Positions 34,831 through 43,565 of a stretch of 64,000 nucleotides of DNA are shown in pieces (position 1 is the first letter of the stretch; each line of letters begins with the position of its first letter). The DNA is from Rhizobium sp. NRK18 (GTDB lineage: Bacteria > Pseudomonadota > Alphaproteobacteria > Rhizobiales > Rhizobiaceae): contig NZ_JANFMV010000005.1 in NCBI RefSeq assembly GCF_024385575.1, forward strand, positions 68,440 through 132,439. The letters are read 5' to 3'. Under the pieces are notes generated by a model, which searched no databases, had not been told where the DNA came from, and saw only the letters and a list, made by a program, of their open reading frames with translations. The position numbers and the translations under genes were made by a program.

Positions 34831-35811
34831 TCAGGTCTTCAGGCCCGGATGCGTCTGCGGCGTCATATGCTCGCGGCAATGGTCGGCAAAGGCGCGCACG
34901 GTGACCGTGGTCCGGGCGTCGGCCGACGTCAGGAGACCGAGCTTGAGCGGCGGCAGCGCGTCGCGGATCGCCACATGGCGCAATGGCTTGCCGTCGGCGG
35001 AAAACGTGTTGGCGTAGCGGATGTTGATGATCGCGTAGCCGAAGCCGTTGGCGACCAGCGATCGCATCACCTCCATGTCGCGCGTGCGCTCGGTGATCAT
35101 CGGAGTGATGCCTGCGCCGGCAAAGAGCGACAGGAAATAGGCGGAGGAATGCGGCAGGTCGAGCAGCACCATTGGGTGCCCCTGTAGCTCGGCAAGCCAC
35201 ACGCTCTCGCGCCCGGCCAGCGGATGGTCGGCGGCCATCAGCACATAGGGCGGCAGGTCGAAGAGTGGTTCGAAGACGATATCGTCCGGGATGCTGAGCG
35301 CATAGCTCAGCGCCATGTCGAGTTCCGCATCCCGCAGCCCCTGCAGGACGCCCTCCTGATCGCGCTCCAGCTGGTGAAACTGCACGTCGGGGAAGCGGGT
35401 GCAGAAACCGCGCCTCAAATGCGGCATGACGACCTGCGCGAAGGTCAACAGGCAGCCGACGTTGAGCGGGCCCTGCACGCGGCCGGTCATCTCCCGCGCC
35501 ATAACATTGAGCTTCTCGGCTTCGGCGAGAACCGCCCGCGCCTGTTCCATGAAAGTGCGGCCCGCCTGGCTGAGCTTCAGCCCGTGGGCATGCTTGCGGG
35601 CAAACAGCTGCAGGCCGAACTCGTCTTCGATACCGGCAATTGCGGTGGAAATCGACGGCGATGAGACGTTGACCTTCTCGGCGGCGCGGGCGATCGAACC
35701 CTCCTCGCCGACGGCCACGAAATATTCCAGCTGGCGAAGGGTTATGCGCGAGGGAATGACGGCCTCCTGCCGATGTCTGCTTCGGGAAAAGCTAAGCCAA
35801 TCGGCAGGCAA
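34831..35811 (-). CDS. LysR-family transcriptional regulator
   Basis: This LysR protein has an N-terminal helix-turn-helix starting ITLRQLEYFVAVGEEGSIARAAEKVNVSSPSIS and a full periplasmic-binding-like effector domain. The start is unclear. The only standard in-frame starts are TTG 35811, which gives 326 residues with a non-conserved leader, whereas the conserved domain begins right after an ATT that has GGAGG five bases upstream (35765-35760 region). It lies 23 nt downstream of the DUF1028 gene on the same strand, so it may be the last gene of the monooxygenase-ridA-DUF1028 operon and its regulator. Confidence 0.85.
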   Translation of the reverse strand: MPADWLSFSRSRHRQEAVIPSRITLRQLEYFVAVGEEGSIARAAEKVNVSSPSISTAIAGIEDEFGLQLFARKHAHGLKLSQAGRTFMEQARAVLAEAEKLNVMAREMTGRVQGPLNVGCLLTFAQVVMPHLRRGFCTRFPDVQFHQLERDQEGVLQGLRDAELDMALSYALSIPDDIVFEPLFDLPPYVLMAADHPLAGRESVWLAELQGHPMVLLDLPHSSAYFLSLFAGAGITPMITERTRDMEVMRSLVANGFGYAIINIRYANTFSADGKPLRHVAIRDALPPLKLGLLTSADARTTVTVRAFADHCREHMTPQTHPGLKT

Positions 35812-35834
35812 GCGTCAAGAAAGGCGAATACGCC

Positions 35835-36509
35835 TCACTCGTCTCCCGGCACGTTGTAGGATGGCGCCTCGCGCGGGTCGAGGGCGCGCTGGATGTAGGC
35901 GGCAAGCTGCGGCTTGTAAATGTCCCAGGCGGTCGCGATGTTTTCGATCGGGCAATCCTCGGTCCAGTCGCAGCGCAGGTCCGCGACCGGCCAGCTGACC
36001 TTGTCGACGATCAGCATGCCGGCCGAATGCACCGGCCCGGCCTCGCCGCCGGCGGCAACGCCCGCCCGCATGGCGGCAATCAGCCGGTCACCGATATGGC
36101 CGGAGGACGCGAGAAAGCCGTCGACGATCGCCTGCGGCACGCCGGCATCCTTCAGGAGATTGCCGCCGGAGGCGACATTTTCCGCCTTCGCCTCCGACCA
36201 GATGCCGAGCGCCTTGTCGCCGGAATGGATCGCCGTGCGGCCCTGTCCATCAACCGCCAGCACCTGCCGGTACTCGATGAACTTGCCGCGCTTCCGGATC
36301 TCGGCGATCGCCTCGTCCGCAGACATACCTCCGGCCATCAGGTCGAGCGCCAGCGGACCCAACGTCGGGTCGGTGACGTTCTGGCTCGCGACGGCGCCCA
36401 CCCCGGCGCGCGCATAGGCGCAGCGCGCGGCGACCGCCGGCGAGGAGGAGGAAATCGCCATGCCGAACATGCCAGTCTCAGCGCAGCGGGCAACGAGGGA
36501 GAAGGTCAT
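35835..36509 (-). CDS. DUF1028 family protein
   Basis: The 224-residue protein begins MTFSLVARCAETGMFGMAISSSSPAV, the hallmark DUF1028 start, and continues with GVGAVASQNVTDPTLGPLALDLMAGGMSADEAI and GNLLKDAGVPQAIVDGF. DUF1028 proteins resemble Ntn hydrolases of the glycosylasparaginase/proteasome class, and some have a peptidoglycan-binding region; that is missing here. It begins 4 nt after the RidA stop, so the two are coupled. Such pairs occur in amine or amide catabolic operons, but no reaction has been assigned that I know of. Confidence 0.85.
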   Translation of the reverse strand: MTFSLVARCAETGMFGMAISSSSPAVAARCAYARAGVGAVASQNVTDPTLGPLALDLMAGGMSADEAIAEIRKRGKFIEYRQVLAVDGQGRTAIHSGDKALGIWSEAKAENVASGGNLLKDAGVPQAIVDGFLASSGHIGDRLIAAMRAGVAAGGEAGPVHSAGMLIVDKVSWPVADLRCDWTEDCPIENIATAWDIYKPQLAAYIQRALDPREAPSYNVPGDE

Positions 36510-36513
36510 CGCC

Positions 36514-36930
36514 TCACTCCGGAATGACGGCGGTGCCGTCGATTTCCACCAGCCAGTCCGGCCGGGCGAGCGCACTGACGACGAGGCCGGTCGAGACCGG
36601 ATACACGCCCTTGATGTATTCGCCCATCGTCCGGTAGACGGCCTCGCGGTGGCGCACATCGGTGATGTAGACGACGACCTTGACCAGATGCTCCATAGAA
36701 CCACCGGCCTCTTCCAGAAGCTGCCTGATGTTCTGCATGACCTTGTGGGTCTGCTCGGCCGGATCGTGGCTGTCGATGTTCTTGAACGTGTCGAGGTCCT
36801 GCGGGCACTGGCCGCGCAGATAGACGGTGCGGCCGCCCTGCGTGACGACCGCCTGGCAGAGATCATTGTCGAGCTTCTGCTCGGGATAGGTGTCGCGAGT
36901 GTTGAATTTGCGGATGCGGTTATGCACCAT
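36514..36930 (-). CDS. RidA/YjgF-family protein
   Basis: The 138-residue Rid-family protein shows VYLRGQCPQDLD in the first half, HKVMQNIRQLLEEAGGSMEHLVKVVVYITDVRHREAVY in the middle, and YPVSTGLVVSALARPDWLVEIDGTAVI at the end. The usual catalytic Arg of the RidA subgroup would lie in PxRxT; here the region reads PVSTGLVV, so the deaminase arginine is missing and this is a Rid paralogue. It lies in the operon between the flavin monooxygenase and DUF1028, suggesting action on a labile imine or carbamate intermediate. Confidence 0.85.
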   Translation of the reverse strand: MVHNRIRKFNTRDTYPEQKLDNDLCQAVVTQGGRTVYLRGQCPQDLDTFKNIDSHDPAEQTHKVMQNIRQLLEEAGGSMEHLVKVVVYITDVRHREAVYRTMGEYIKGVYPVSTGLVVSALARPDWLVEIDGTAVIPE

Positions 36931-37006
36931 CGGGGGTCTCCATGCGATCGGCTGTGGCGGATAGGCTCGGCCCGAAGGCCGTTATGGCAGATTTCGGTGA
37001 TTGAGG

Positions 37007-38293
37007 TCAGTCCTGCAGTGCCGGCTCGGCGGGTTTTGATTGCCCGGACGCGGCCCTGTGATACTGCATGTAGCTGTGCTGGATGGCGATCTGGTCGGCC
37101 AGGAACTTGGCATCGTGCCAGACGCCCCAGATGAAGCTCGAGCCGCGGCGCGACTGCCATGGCAGCCCGAGGAAATAGATGCCCGGCTCACGCGAGACGC
37201 CACGCTGATGCAGCGGGTTGCCCCTGGCATCGAACGTATCGACCTTCAGCCAGCTGTAGTCGGCGGAAAAGCCGGTGGCCCAGATGACCGACGCGATGCC
37301 GGCTTCGGCAATGTCGAGTTCCAGGATCGGATCGGTCATACAGGCGGGATCGGCCGCAATCCTCCGGGCCTCCGGCTCTTCCGGCAGGTCGAGCCCGTTG
37401 CGCTCGACATAGGCGTCCGCCTCGTCGAGCAGTGCCAGATAATTGGCGTCGCCGGCGCGGATGTTGTCGGAGAGATCGTCGGCGAAGGTCAGCCGGCCAT
37501 TGGCGAAGGTCTGGGTGCGCCCGACCAGCGTCATGCCCTCGCCCGCCAGCCGGCGGAAGTCGATCGTCTCGCCGCCACGCGCGCCGCTGACTGCGATGGT
37601 GACATGCTCCAGGCCGGGCTGCGATTGCAGGTCCCACTTGCCGAGCACGCCGAGCCACCAGACGAAATCGCGGCCACGATAGGCGCGCGGCGGACGGCCA
37701 TGCGGGCCGACGGAGAGATAGACGCGACGCCCGGCGTGCCGCAACTCGTCGGCGATCTGGGTGCCGGACGATCCGGCGCCGACGACCAGAACGGCGCCGT
37801 CCGGCAATTGCTCGGGATTGCGGTAGGCCGACGAGTGGATCTGCATCAGCCCGGCATCGTCCGGGATAAGCTTCGGGATGATCGGCGTCTGGAACGCGCC
37901 GGTTGCGGCGACCACATGGCGCGCCTCGATGACCCCGTCCGAGGTCTCCACCCGAAAGCCCGCGCGACCGGAAAGGCGTTCGACGGACTTGACCTCGACG
38001 CCGCAACGCACCGGCGCATCGATCATCTCGGCATAGGCGACGAAATAGTCCGCAACGCCTTCCTTGCCGACAAAGACTTCGGGATCACCGGAAAATGTCA
38101 GTCCCGGAAAGCGGTCATGCCAGGCGGGACCGTTGGCAACCAGCGAATCCCAGCGCTCGGAACGCCAGCGCTCGGCGATCCGTGACCGCTCGAGCACGAG
38201 ATGCGAGATGCCGTGCTTGCCGAGATGCTCGCTCATCGCGATGCCTGCCTGGCCGGCACCGACGACCACCGTATCCACCTGCTCTACAGCCAT
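37007..38293 (-). CDS. Flavin-dependent monooxygenase / NAD(P)-binding oxidoreductase
   Basis: The 428-residue protein has two Rossmann motifs: VVGAGQAGIAMSEHL near residues 9-23 for FAD, and VVGAGSSGTQIADEL in the middle for NADPH. ERWRSERWDSLVANGPAW between them is typical of class B flavoprotein monooxygenases of the CzcO/YhbW style. The WATGFSADYSWL motif near the C-terminus matches the ATG motif of this class. The ATG at 38293 has AAGGAC upstream. It leads the operon with ridA, DUF1028 and lysR, and is divergently oriented from nothing: the matR gene upstream is on the same strand. Substrate unknown. Confidence 0.82.
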   Translation of the reverse strand: MAVEQVDTVVVGAGQAGIAMSEHLGKHGISHLVLERSRIAERWRSERWDSLVANGPAWHDRFPGLTFSGDPEVFVGKEGVADYFVAYAEMIDAPVRCGVEVKSVERLSGRAGFRVETSDGVIEARHVVAATGAFQTPIIPKLIPDDAGLMQIHSSAYRNPEQLPDGAVLVVGAGSSGTQIADELRHAGRRVYLSVGPHGRPPRAYRGRDFVWWLGVLGKWDLQSQPGLEHVTIAVSGARGGETIDFRRLAGEGMTLVGRTQTFANGRLTFADDLSDNIRAGDANYLALLDEADAYVERNGLDLPEEPEARRIAADPACMTDPILELDIAEAGIASVIWATGFSADYSWLKVDTFDARGNPLHQRGVSREPGIYFLGLPWQSRRGSSFIWGVWHDAKFLADQIAIQHSYMQYHRAASGQSKPAEPALQD

Positions 38294-38416
38294 TGCGACG
38301 TCCTTTTCCAAAAACTTTATAAAGCGCATCTTGCGCCTCTCGGAATTCGGATAAAAGTACGAAATTCCTGCCCCTGGCTTAGGTAAAGACTAACTCATTC
38401 AGTCTCAGGCAATAGC

Positions 38417-39109
38417 TCAAGGTGAACCGGATCGCGCCGGCTTTTCGCTGCCGTGGCGCAACTTGTCGATGTTGGCGACGAGATCGCTGAAGCGGTCTCC
38501 CTGCACGGCGATATGGCCGCGCAGACGCTTGCGCGCCTCTTCCTCCTCGCCGGCGAGAATGGCGTCGATGATCTTCCGGTGCTCGTCGAAGGAGATCTTC
38601 ATCCGGTTTCGGACGCGGAGCTGCAGGCGCCGGTAGGGCCGCAAGCGCCGATGCAGGGCGATGCACTGATCCTTGAGGAAACCGCTGTGGCTGGCGTCAT
38701 AGATGGCGTTATGGAAGACCTCGTTCTCGTAATAATAGGCGTCCGTATCCTCGCTCAGTGCCGCCTCCTCGCAGCGCGCATGGGCGGCCAGCAGCGCCTC
38801 GCGGTCCTCGACCGTATGGCGGCGGGCGGCGAGCGCGCCGGCCATGCCTTCGAGCTCCGCCATCACGTCAAACATCTCGAAGACATATTGCGGTCCGGGA
38901 TCGACGACGACGGCGCCACGCCGCGGGCGGATCTCGATGAGACCGATGGCGCTCAGTTGCATCAGCGCCTCGCGGATCGGCGTGCGGGACACGCCGAAGC
39001 GGTTGGCGAGCTGGGTTTCGTCCAGACGTTCCCCCGGCTCAAACTCTCCGGTGACGATGCCATTCTCGATGTCGTCGCGCAGTTTGTGAAAGGTACTTCT
39101 GTCGCTCAT
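38417..39109 (-). CDS. matR: GntR/FCD regulator of malonate utilisation
   Basis: The 230-residue FCD-type GntR protein has a winged helix (residues 5-75, with LDETQLANRFGVSRTPIREALMQLSAIGLI) and an effector domain with metal-ligand-like residues in ENEVFHNAIYDASH and DEHRKIIDAI. It is divergent from the TRAP and malonyl-CoA genes, the arrangement of MatR in Rhizobium and Sinorhizobium, where it responds to malonate. A perfect CTTGTATACAAG palindrome lies 30 nt upstream of its start, in the shared promoter. Confidence 0.88.
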   Translation of the reverse strand: MSDRSTFHKLRDDIENGIVTGEFEPGERLDETQLANRFGVSRTPIREALMQLSAIGLIEIRPRRGAVVVDPGPQYVFEMFDVMAELEGMAGALAARRHTVEDREALLAAHARCEEAALSEDTDAYYYENEVFHNAIYDASHSGFLKDQCIALHRRLRPYRRLQLRVRNRMKISFDEHRKIIDAILAGEEEEARKRLRGHIAVQGDRFSDLVANIDKLRHGSEKPARSGSP

Positions 39110-39138
39110 ACCGCCCCTCCGCGTACAAGAATTGCCTT

Positions 39139-39150
39139 CTTGTATACAAG
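39139..39150. promoter_or_regulatory. MatR operator candidate (CTTGTATACAAG)
   Basis: A perfect 12-bp palindrome between matR and matP matches the TTGTATACAA core of FCD GntR operators. A TTGACA hexamer at 39155-39160 immediately follows and may be the -35 element of the matP promoter, so repressor binding would block it. A further half-site GTACAAG lies at 39123-39129. Confidence 0.7.
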
Positions 39151-39228
39151 ATTATTGACATCGTACGCAAGATGACATCATCATCCAGCCCAGTCCGGCG
39201 GGGAGGCCGGATCCAAGGGAGGATACTC

Positions 39229-40233
39229 ATGAAAAATTTCACTCGCATGCTCAAGCTCGGTGTCGTTATTGCCGCTGGAGCGCTGACCGCATTTTCCGCC
39301 CAGGCGGAAACCATCCTGAAGGCGTCGCACCAGTTTCCGGGCGGCAAGGGCGACATCCGCGACGAGATGGTGCAGATGATCGCCAAGGAAGTCGCCGCCG
39401 CCAATGTCGACCTCACCATCCAGGTGTTTCCGGGCGCATCGCTCTACAAGCCGAACGACCAGTGGAATGCGCTGACGCGCGGCCTGCTCGACATGACGTC
39501 GTTCCCGCTGGACTACGCGTCCGGCCGTCATCCGGAATTTTCGGCGACGCTGATGCCGGGCCTCGTCGGCAATTTCGACCGCGCCATGCGGCTCAATGAT
39601 TCCCCCTTCATGGCGGACATCAAGAAGATCATCGAAGACCAGGGCGCCATGGTGATTTCCGACGCCTGGCTGTCGGGCGCCTTCGCCTCGAAGAAGAACT
39701 GCATCACCTCGCCCGATACGATCAAGGGCCAGGTGATCCGCGCCGCCGGTCCGGCGTTCGAGGAAATGCTGGCGGCCGCCGGTGCCTCCATCGCATCCAT
39801 GCCGTCGTCGGAAATCTACAGCGGCATGCAGACCGGCGTTCTCGACGCCGCCAACACCTCGTCGGCGAGCTTCGTCTCCTACCGGCTCTACGAACAGGCG
39901 AAATGCCTGACGGCGCCGGGCGAAAACGCGCTCTGGTTCATGTACGAGCCGGTGCTGATCTCGAAGAAGACCTTCGACGGCCTGACGCCCGACCAACAGA
40001 AGGCGATCCTGGCGGCCGGCGAAAAGGCCGAGGCCTTCTTCAACGAGGAAGTCCGCAAGGGCGACCAGTTGATGATCGACACCTACAAGAAGGCCGGTGT
40101 CGAGGTCGTGGAAATGTCGAAGTCGGATTACGACGCCTGGCTCGAGATCGCCAAGCAGTCCGCCTACAAGAACTTTGCCGAGAAAGTGCCGAATGGCCAG
40201 AAGCTGATCGACGAGGCGCTGGCCGTCAAGTGA
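39229..40233 (+). CDS. matP: TRAP transporter substrate-binding protein (malonate)
   Basis: The 334-residue precursor has a signal peptide (MKNFTRMLKLGVVIAAGALT up to SAQAE) and a DctP-type fold: ASHQFPGGKGDIRDEMVQ, QVFPGASLYKPNDQWNALTRG, and the carboxylate-binding region GQVIRAAGPAFEEML. The conserved Arg in VIRAAGP is the expected contact for an organic acid. A strong AGGGAGGA precedes the ATG at 39229. By context it is MatP of the malonate TRAP system. A hairpin after the gene probably lets it be made in excess over the membrane parts. Confidence 0.9.
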   Translation: MKNFTRMLKLGVVIAAGALTAFSAQAETILKASHQFPGGKGDIRDEMVQMIAKEVAAANVDLTIQVFPGASLYKPNDQWNALTRGLLDMTSFPLDYASGRHPEFSATLMPGLVGNFDRAMRLNDSPFMADIKKIIEDQGAMVISDAWLSGAFASKKNCITSPDTIKGQVIRAAGPAFEEMLAAAGASIASMPSSEIYSGMQTGVLDAANTSSASFVSYRLYEQAKCLTAPGENALWFMYEPVLISKKTFDGLTPDQQKAILAAGEKAEAFFNEEVRKGDQLMIDTYKKAGVEVVEMSKSDYDAWLEIAKQSAYKNFAEKVPNGQKLIDEALAVK

Positions 40234-40250
40234 TCAGGGATTTCAGCACG

Positions 40251-40276
40251 GGGCGGCGCGCAAGCGTCGCCCTTTT
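40251..40276 (+). terminator. Attenuator-like hairpin between matP and matQ
   Basis: GGGCGGCGC (40251-40259) pairs with GCGTCGCCC (40264-40272), with one G-U pair and a four-base loop, followed by TTTT (40273-40276). Located inside the operon, it should terminate part of the transcripts after the binding-protein gene. Confidence 0.75.
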
Positions 40277-40300
40277 CTCATTCGAACCGGGGGAAACTCC

Positions 40301-40834
40301 ATGGTAAAGGCCTATATCCGGGCCGTCGGCCAGATTTCGCGCCTGTTTGCGCTGATATCGACGGGCCTCCTGATCGCCGCCATGCTGGTCGTCTGTCAGA
40401 TGATCCTGATGCGCTACGTCTTTGCTTGGCCGACGATCTGGCAGACCGATTTCGTCGTCTTCGCGGCGACCGACGCGATCTTTTTCGGCGCGCCCTACGT
40501 GCTTCTGACCGGTGGCCATGTCGGCGTCGACGTCGTCGAGATGATGGTCAGCAGTCCGGCCCGCCGCCGGCTGCAGCTTGTCGGCAGCCTGTTCGGCCTC
40601 ATATTCTGTGCGGTGATGCTCGTCGCCGGCTGGATCCAGTTTCATGATGCCTGGGCCGGCAACTGGAAGCATTCAAGCGTCTGGGCGCCACCGCTGTGGA
40701 TCCCGCTCCTCGGCCTGCCCGTCGGTTTCGGCCTGCTCTGCCTGCAATATATCGCCAAGATTCTCGCCCTCGTGACCGGCCATGCCGAAGACCACGCGGG
40801 CCACGCCGCTCCAGCCACGGAGACCACGCCATGA
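40301..40834 (+). CDS. matQ: TRAP transporter small membrane subunit
   Basis: The 177-residue protein has the four helices of DctQ proteins: around residues 10-33 (SRLFALISTGLLIAAMLVVCQ), 47-65, 90-110 and 130-150. It includes the typical QTDFVVFAATDAIFFGAPYVLLTGGHVGVD in the first half. It pairs with MatM in the inner membrane and uses the sodium or proton gradient. It overlaps matM by 4 nt (ATGA). Confidence 0.9.
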   Translation: MVKAYIRAVGQISRLFALISTGLLIAAMLVVCQMILMRYVFAWPTIWQTDFVVFAATDAIFFGAPYVLLTGGHVGVDVVEMMVSSPARRRLQLVGSLFGLIFCAVMLVAGWIQFHDAWAGNWKHSSVWAPPLWIPLLGLPVGFGLLCLQYIAKILALVTGHAEDHAGHAAPATETTP

Positions 40835-42144
40835 GCCCCGCACTTGCCGGTACCCTGATGATCGTTGCGCTGTTCGTGCTGCTCGGCACCGGCATGCCGA
40901 TCGCCTTCGCACTCGGGCTTGCCGCCGTCGTCGCGCTCTATTTCCAGAGCGGCCTCGACATCTTCTACGTGCTCGGCGACACGATGTTTTCCGGTATCGC
41001 CAACCTCGCCTATGTGTCGATCCCGATGTTCGTGCTGATGGGCGCTGCGGTCGCCTCCTCGCCGGCCGGTTCCGACCTTTATACCGCCCTCGACCGCTGG
41101 CTGAACCGCGTGCCGGGCGGTCTGGTTCTCTCCAATATCGGCGCCTGCGCGCTGTTTTCCGGCATGACCGGCTCGTCGCCCGCCACCTGCGCTGCGATCG
41201 GCAAGATGGGCATTCCGGAAATGCTCAACCGCGGCTATCCGAATTCGGTTGCCACCGGCTCGATTGCCGCCGGCGGCACGCTCGGCATCCTCATTCCGCC
41301 CTCCGTGACGCTGATCGTCTACGGCATCGCCACGGAAACCTCGATCGGCCGGCTGTTCATGGCCGGCGTCATCCCCGGCATCATGCTGACGGCGATGTTC
41401 ATGGCCTGGGCGATCATCGACTGCAAGCGCAAGGGCTACGTCTTCGATACGGACGGACTGCGCTACACGATGAAGCAGCGCTTCCAGGCCCTGCCGCGGA
41501 TCATGCCCTTCATGCTGATCATCGCCGGCACGCTCTATGTGCTCTATGGCGGCATTGCCACGCCGTCGGAAGCCGCCGGCGCCGGCGCGCTGCTAACCCT
41601 TCTGGTCGTCGTGATCGCCTACCGATTGTTCCGCTTCAAGCCGGTCGCTCATATCTTCTCGTCGGCGATGCGCGAGAGCGTGATGATCATGATGATCATG
41701 GCCGCCGCCGAACTCTTCGCCTTCGCGCTGTCGTCGCTGTTCATCACCCAGTCGATCGCCGGCTACATCGCCGATCTCGAGGTCAACCGCTGGGTGCTGC
41801 TGGCGATCATCAACGTCTTCCTCCTGGTCTGCGGCATGTTCCTGCCGCCGGTCGCCGTCATCGTCATGACCGCGCCGATGCTCTTCCCGATCATCACCCA
41901 GGCGGGCTTCGACCCCTACTGGTTCGCGATCATCCTGACGATCAACATGGAAGTCGGACTGATCACCCCGCCGATCGGGCTCAACCTGTTCGTCATCAAC
42001 GCCATCGCGCCGAAAGTTCCGACAAGGGATATCCTCTGGGGCGCACTGCCCTATGTGATCGTGATGTTCATAGCCATCCTGATCCTGTGCATCTTCCCCG
42101 GGATCGCCACATGGCTGCCCAACCAGATGCTAGGAGCCGCATGA
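40831..42144 (+). CDS. matM: TRAP transporter large permease subunit
   Basis: The 437-residue DctM-type permease has about twelve hydrophobic segments, with SIPMFVLMGAAVASS, GALFSGMTGSSPATCAAIGKMGIPEM-like ALFSGMTGSSPATCA, GTLGILIPPSVTLIVYG, GGIATPSEAAG and NMEVGLITPPIGLNLFV. These are the hallmark DctM motifs. It overlaps both neighbours by 4 nt, which shows tight operon coupling with the malonyl-CoA enzymes downstream. Confidence 0.93.
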   Translation: MSPALAGTLMIVALFVLLGTGMPIAFALGLAAVVALYFQSGLDIFYVLGDTMFSGIANLAYVSIPMFVLMGAAVASSPAGSDLYTALDRWLNRVPGGLVLSNIGACALFSGMTGSSPATCAAIGKMGIPEMLNRGYPNSVATGSIAAGGTLGILIPPSVTLIVYGIATETSIGRLFMAGVIPGIMLTAMFMAWAIIDCKRKGYVFDTDGLRYTMKQRFQALPRIMPFMLIIAGTLYVLYGGIATPSEAAGAGALLTLLVVVIAYRLFRFKPVAHIFSSAMRESVMIMMIMAAAELFAFALSSLFITQSIAGYIADLEVNRWVLLAIINVFLLVCGMFLPPVAVIVMTAPMLFPIITQAGFDPYWFAIILTINMEVGLITPPIGLNLFVINAIAPKVPTRDILWGALPYVIVMFIAILILCIFPGIATWLPNQMLGAA

Positions 42145-43565
42145 TGAACACGACCTCCTTTTTCGGTGACATGCTGCAGACCATTGCCGACCGTGGCCGC
42201 AAGCTGCTTTCGGCGAACCCGCGCGACGACGGCGCCGATACCGTCGCCGCCATGGAAGCACTCTGCGAAACGCTGATCTCGAGCCGGGGCGAAGCCTCCG
42301 GCATGGCCTTGGCGAACGATGTCCTGTCCTACTGGAACCGCCTCGACGCGGATCGGCAGCGCGCCTTCATGCAGGTGCTGCTCGACCATTTCGGACCGAA
42401 ATCGGAGAGGCTGGAAAAGGCGATCGATGCCTACCGGAAGGAGCCGACGCCGGCCGCCCTCCTCGAACTGCATGTCGCCGCCGAACCGAGACGGCAGGAA
42501 CTGATCCGCCGCTTCAACCTCGCCCCGAACGGCATCGCCACGCTGGTGCGCATGCGCGAGACGCTGTTGAAGCTGAAGGCCGACAATCCGGATTTGGAGG
42601 CGGTGGACGCGGATTTCGCCCATCTCTTCTCGTCCTGGTTCAACCGCGGCTTCCTGATGCTGAAGCCGATCAGCTGGTCGACGCCGGCCGATATCCTGGA
42701 AAAGATCATCCGCTACGAGGCGGTCCACCATATCGGCGGCTGGGACGAACTGCGGCTGCGGCTGGCGCCCGAAGACCGGCGCTGCTTCGCCTTCTTCCAT
42801 CCGCAGCTTGCAGATGATCCGCTGATCTTCGTCGAGGTGGCGCTGACGCGCGACATTCCCGGCACCATCGCCGATCTGCTGCGCGAGGACCGCGTGCCGA
42901 TCAAGGCGGCGGACGCGACGACGGCGGTGTTCTATTCCATTTCCAACTGCCAGGACGGGCTGCGCGGCATCTCGTTCGGCAATTTCCTGATCAAGCAGGT
43001 GGTCGAGGACCTGAAGCGTGACCTGCCGAAGCTCGATACCTTCGTGACGCTGTCGCCGGTCCCCGGCTTTGCCGACTGGCTGGCGCACGAACGCCGCGCC
43101 GAGGCTTCCGATTTCCTCAGCGCCGCCGACAAGGCGAAGCTCCAAGTGCTCGACCAGGAGGGTTGGGCCGACGACGAGGAACTCGCCGCCAAGGTGCAGC
43201 CGGTGATGACGGCGGCGGCCGCCTGGTATTTCCTCAAGGCCCGCAATTCGCGTGGCCGCGTGGTCGATCCGGTCGCCCGTTTCCACCTCGGCAACGGCGC
43301 GCGTCTGGAGCGGATCAACTTCCTCGGCGACCGCTCGCCGCGGGCCATGCGCCAGTCGCACGGCCTGATGGTCAACTATCTCTACAAGCTCGACGACATC
43401 GAGAAGAACCACGAGGCATTCGCCGGCCGCTCGGAGGTCGTCGCATCCCAACCGATCCGCAAACTGGTGCCCGCCGATCGCGGCACCAAGAGCATTATCC
43501 CTCTTGCCGGCGGCGCGTCCCCGCAGGGCGAGAAAGAAAAAGGCAGCAAGGAGTTCAGCGCATGA
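42141..43565 (+). CDS. matA: Malonyl-CoA decarboxylase
   Basis: MatA decarboxylates malonyl-CoA to acetyl-CoA, so malonate can feed central metabolism. The 474-residue protein matches the whole malonyl-CoA decarboxylase family, with FNRGFLMLKPISWSTPADILEKII, EAVHHIGGWDELRLRL, FSISN-like FYSISNCQDGLRGISFGNFLIK, and the catalytic serine/histidine region FVTLSPVPGF followed by VARFHLGNGA. The start may be either ATG of the ATGATG at 42141; AGGAG sits 4 or 7 bases away. It overlaps matM and matB by 4 nt each. Confidence 0.93.
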   Translation: MMNTTSFFGDMLQTIADRGRKLLSANPRDDGADTVAAMEALCETLISSRGEASGMALANDVLSYWNRLDADRQRAFMQVLLDHFGPKSERLEKAIDAYRKEPTPAALLELHVAAEPRRQELIRRFNLAPNGIATLVRMRETLLKLKADNPDLEAVDADFAHLFSSWFNRGFLMLKPISWSTPADILEKIIRYEAVHHIGGWDELRLRLAPEDRRCFAFFHPQLADDPLIFVEVALTRDIPGTIADLLREDRVPIKAADATTAVFYSISNCQDGLRGISFGNFLIKQVVEDLKRDLPKLDTFVTLSPVPGFADWLAHERRAEASDFLSAADKAKLQVLDQEGWADDEELAAKVQPVMTAAAAWYFLKARNSRGRVVDPVARFHLGNGARLERINFLGDRSPRAMRQSHGLMVNYLYKLDDIEKNHEAFAGRSEVVASQPIRKLVPADRGTKSIIPLAGGASPQGEKEKGSKEFSA

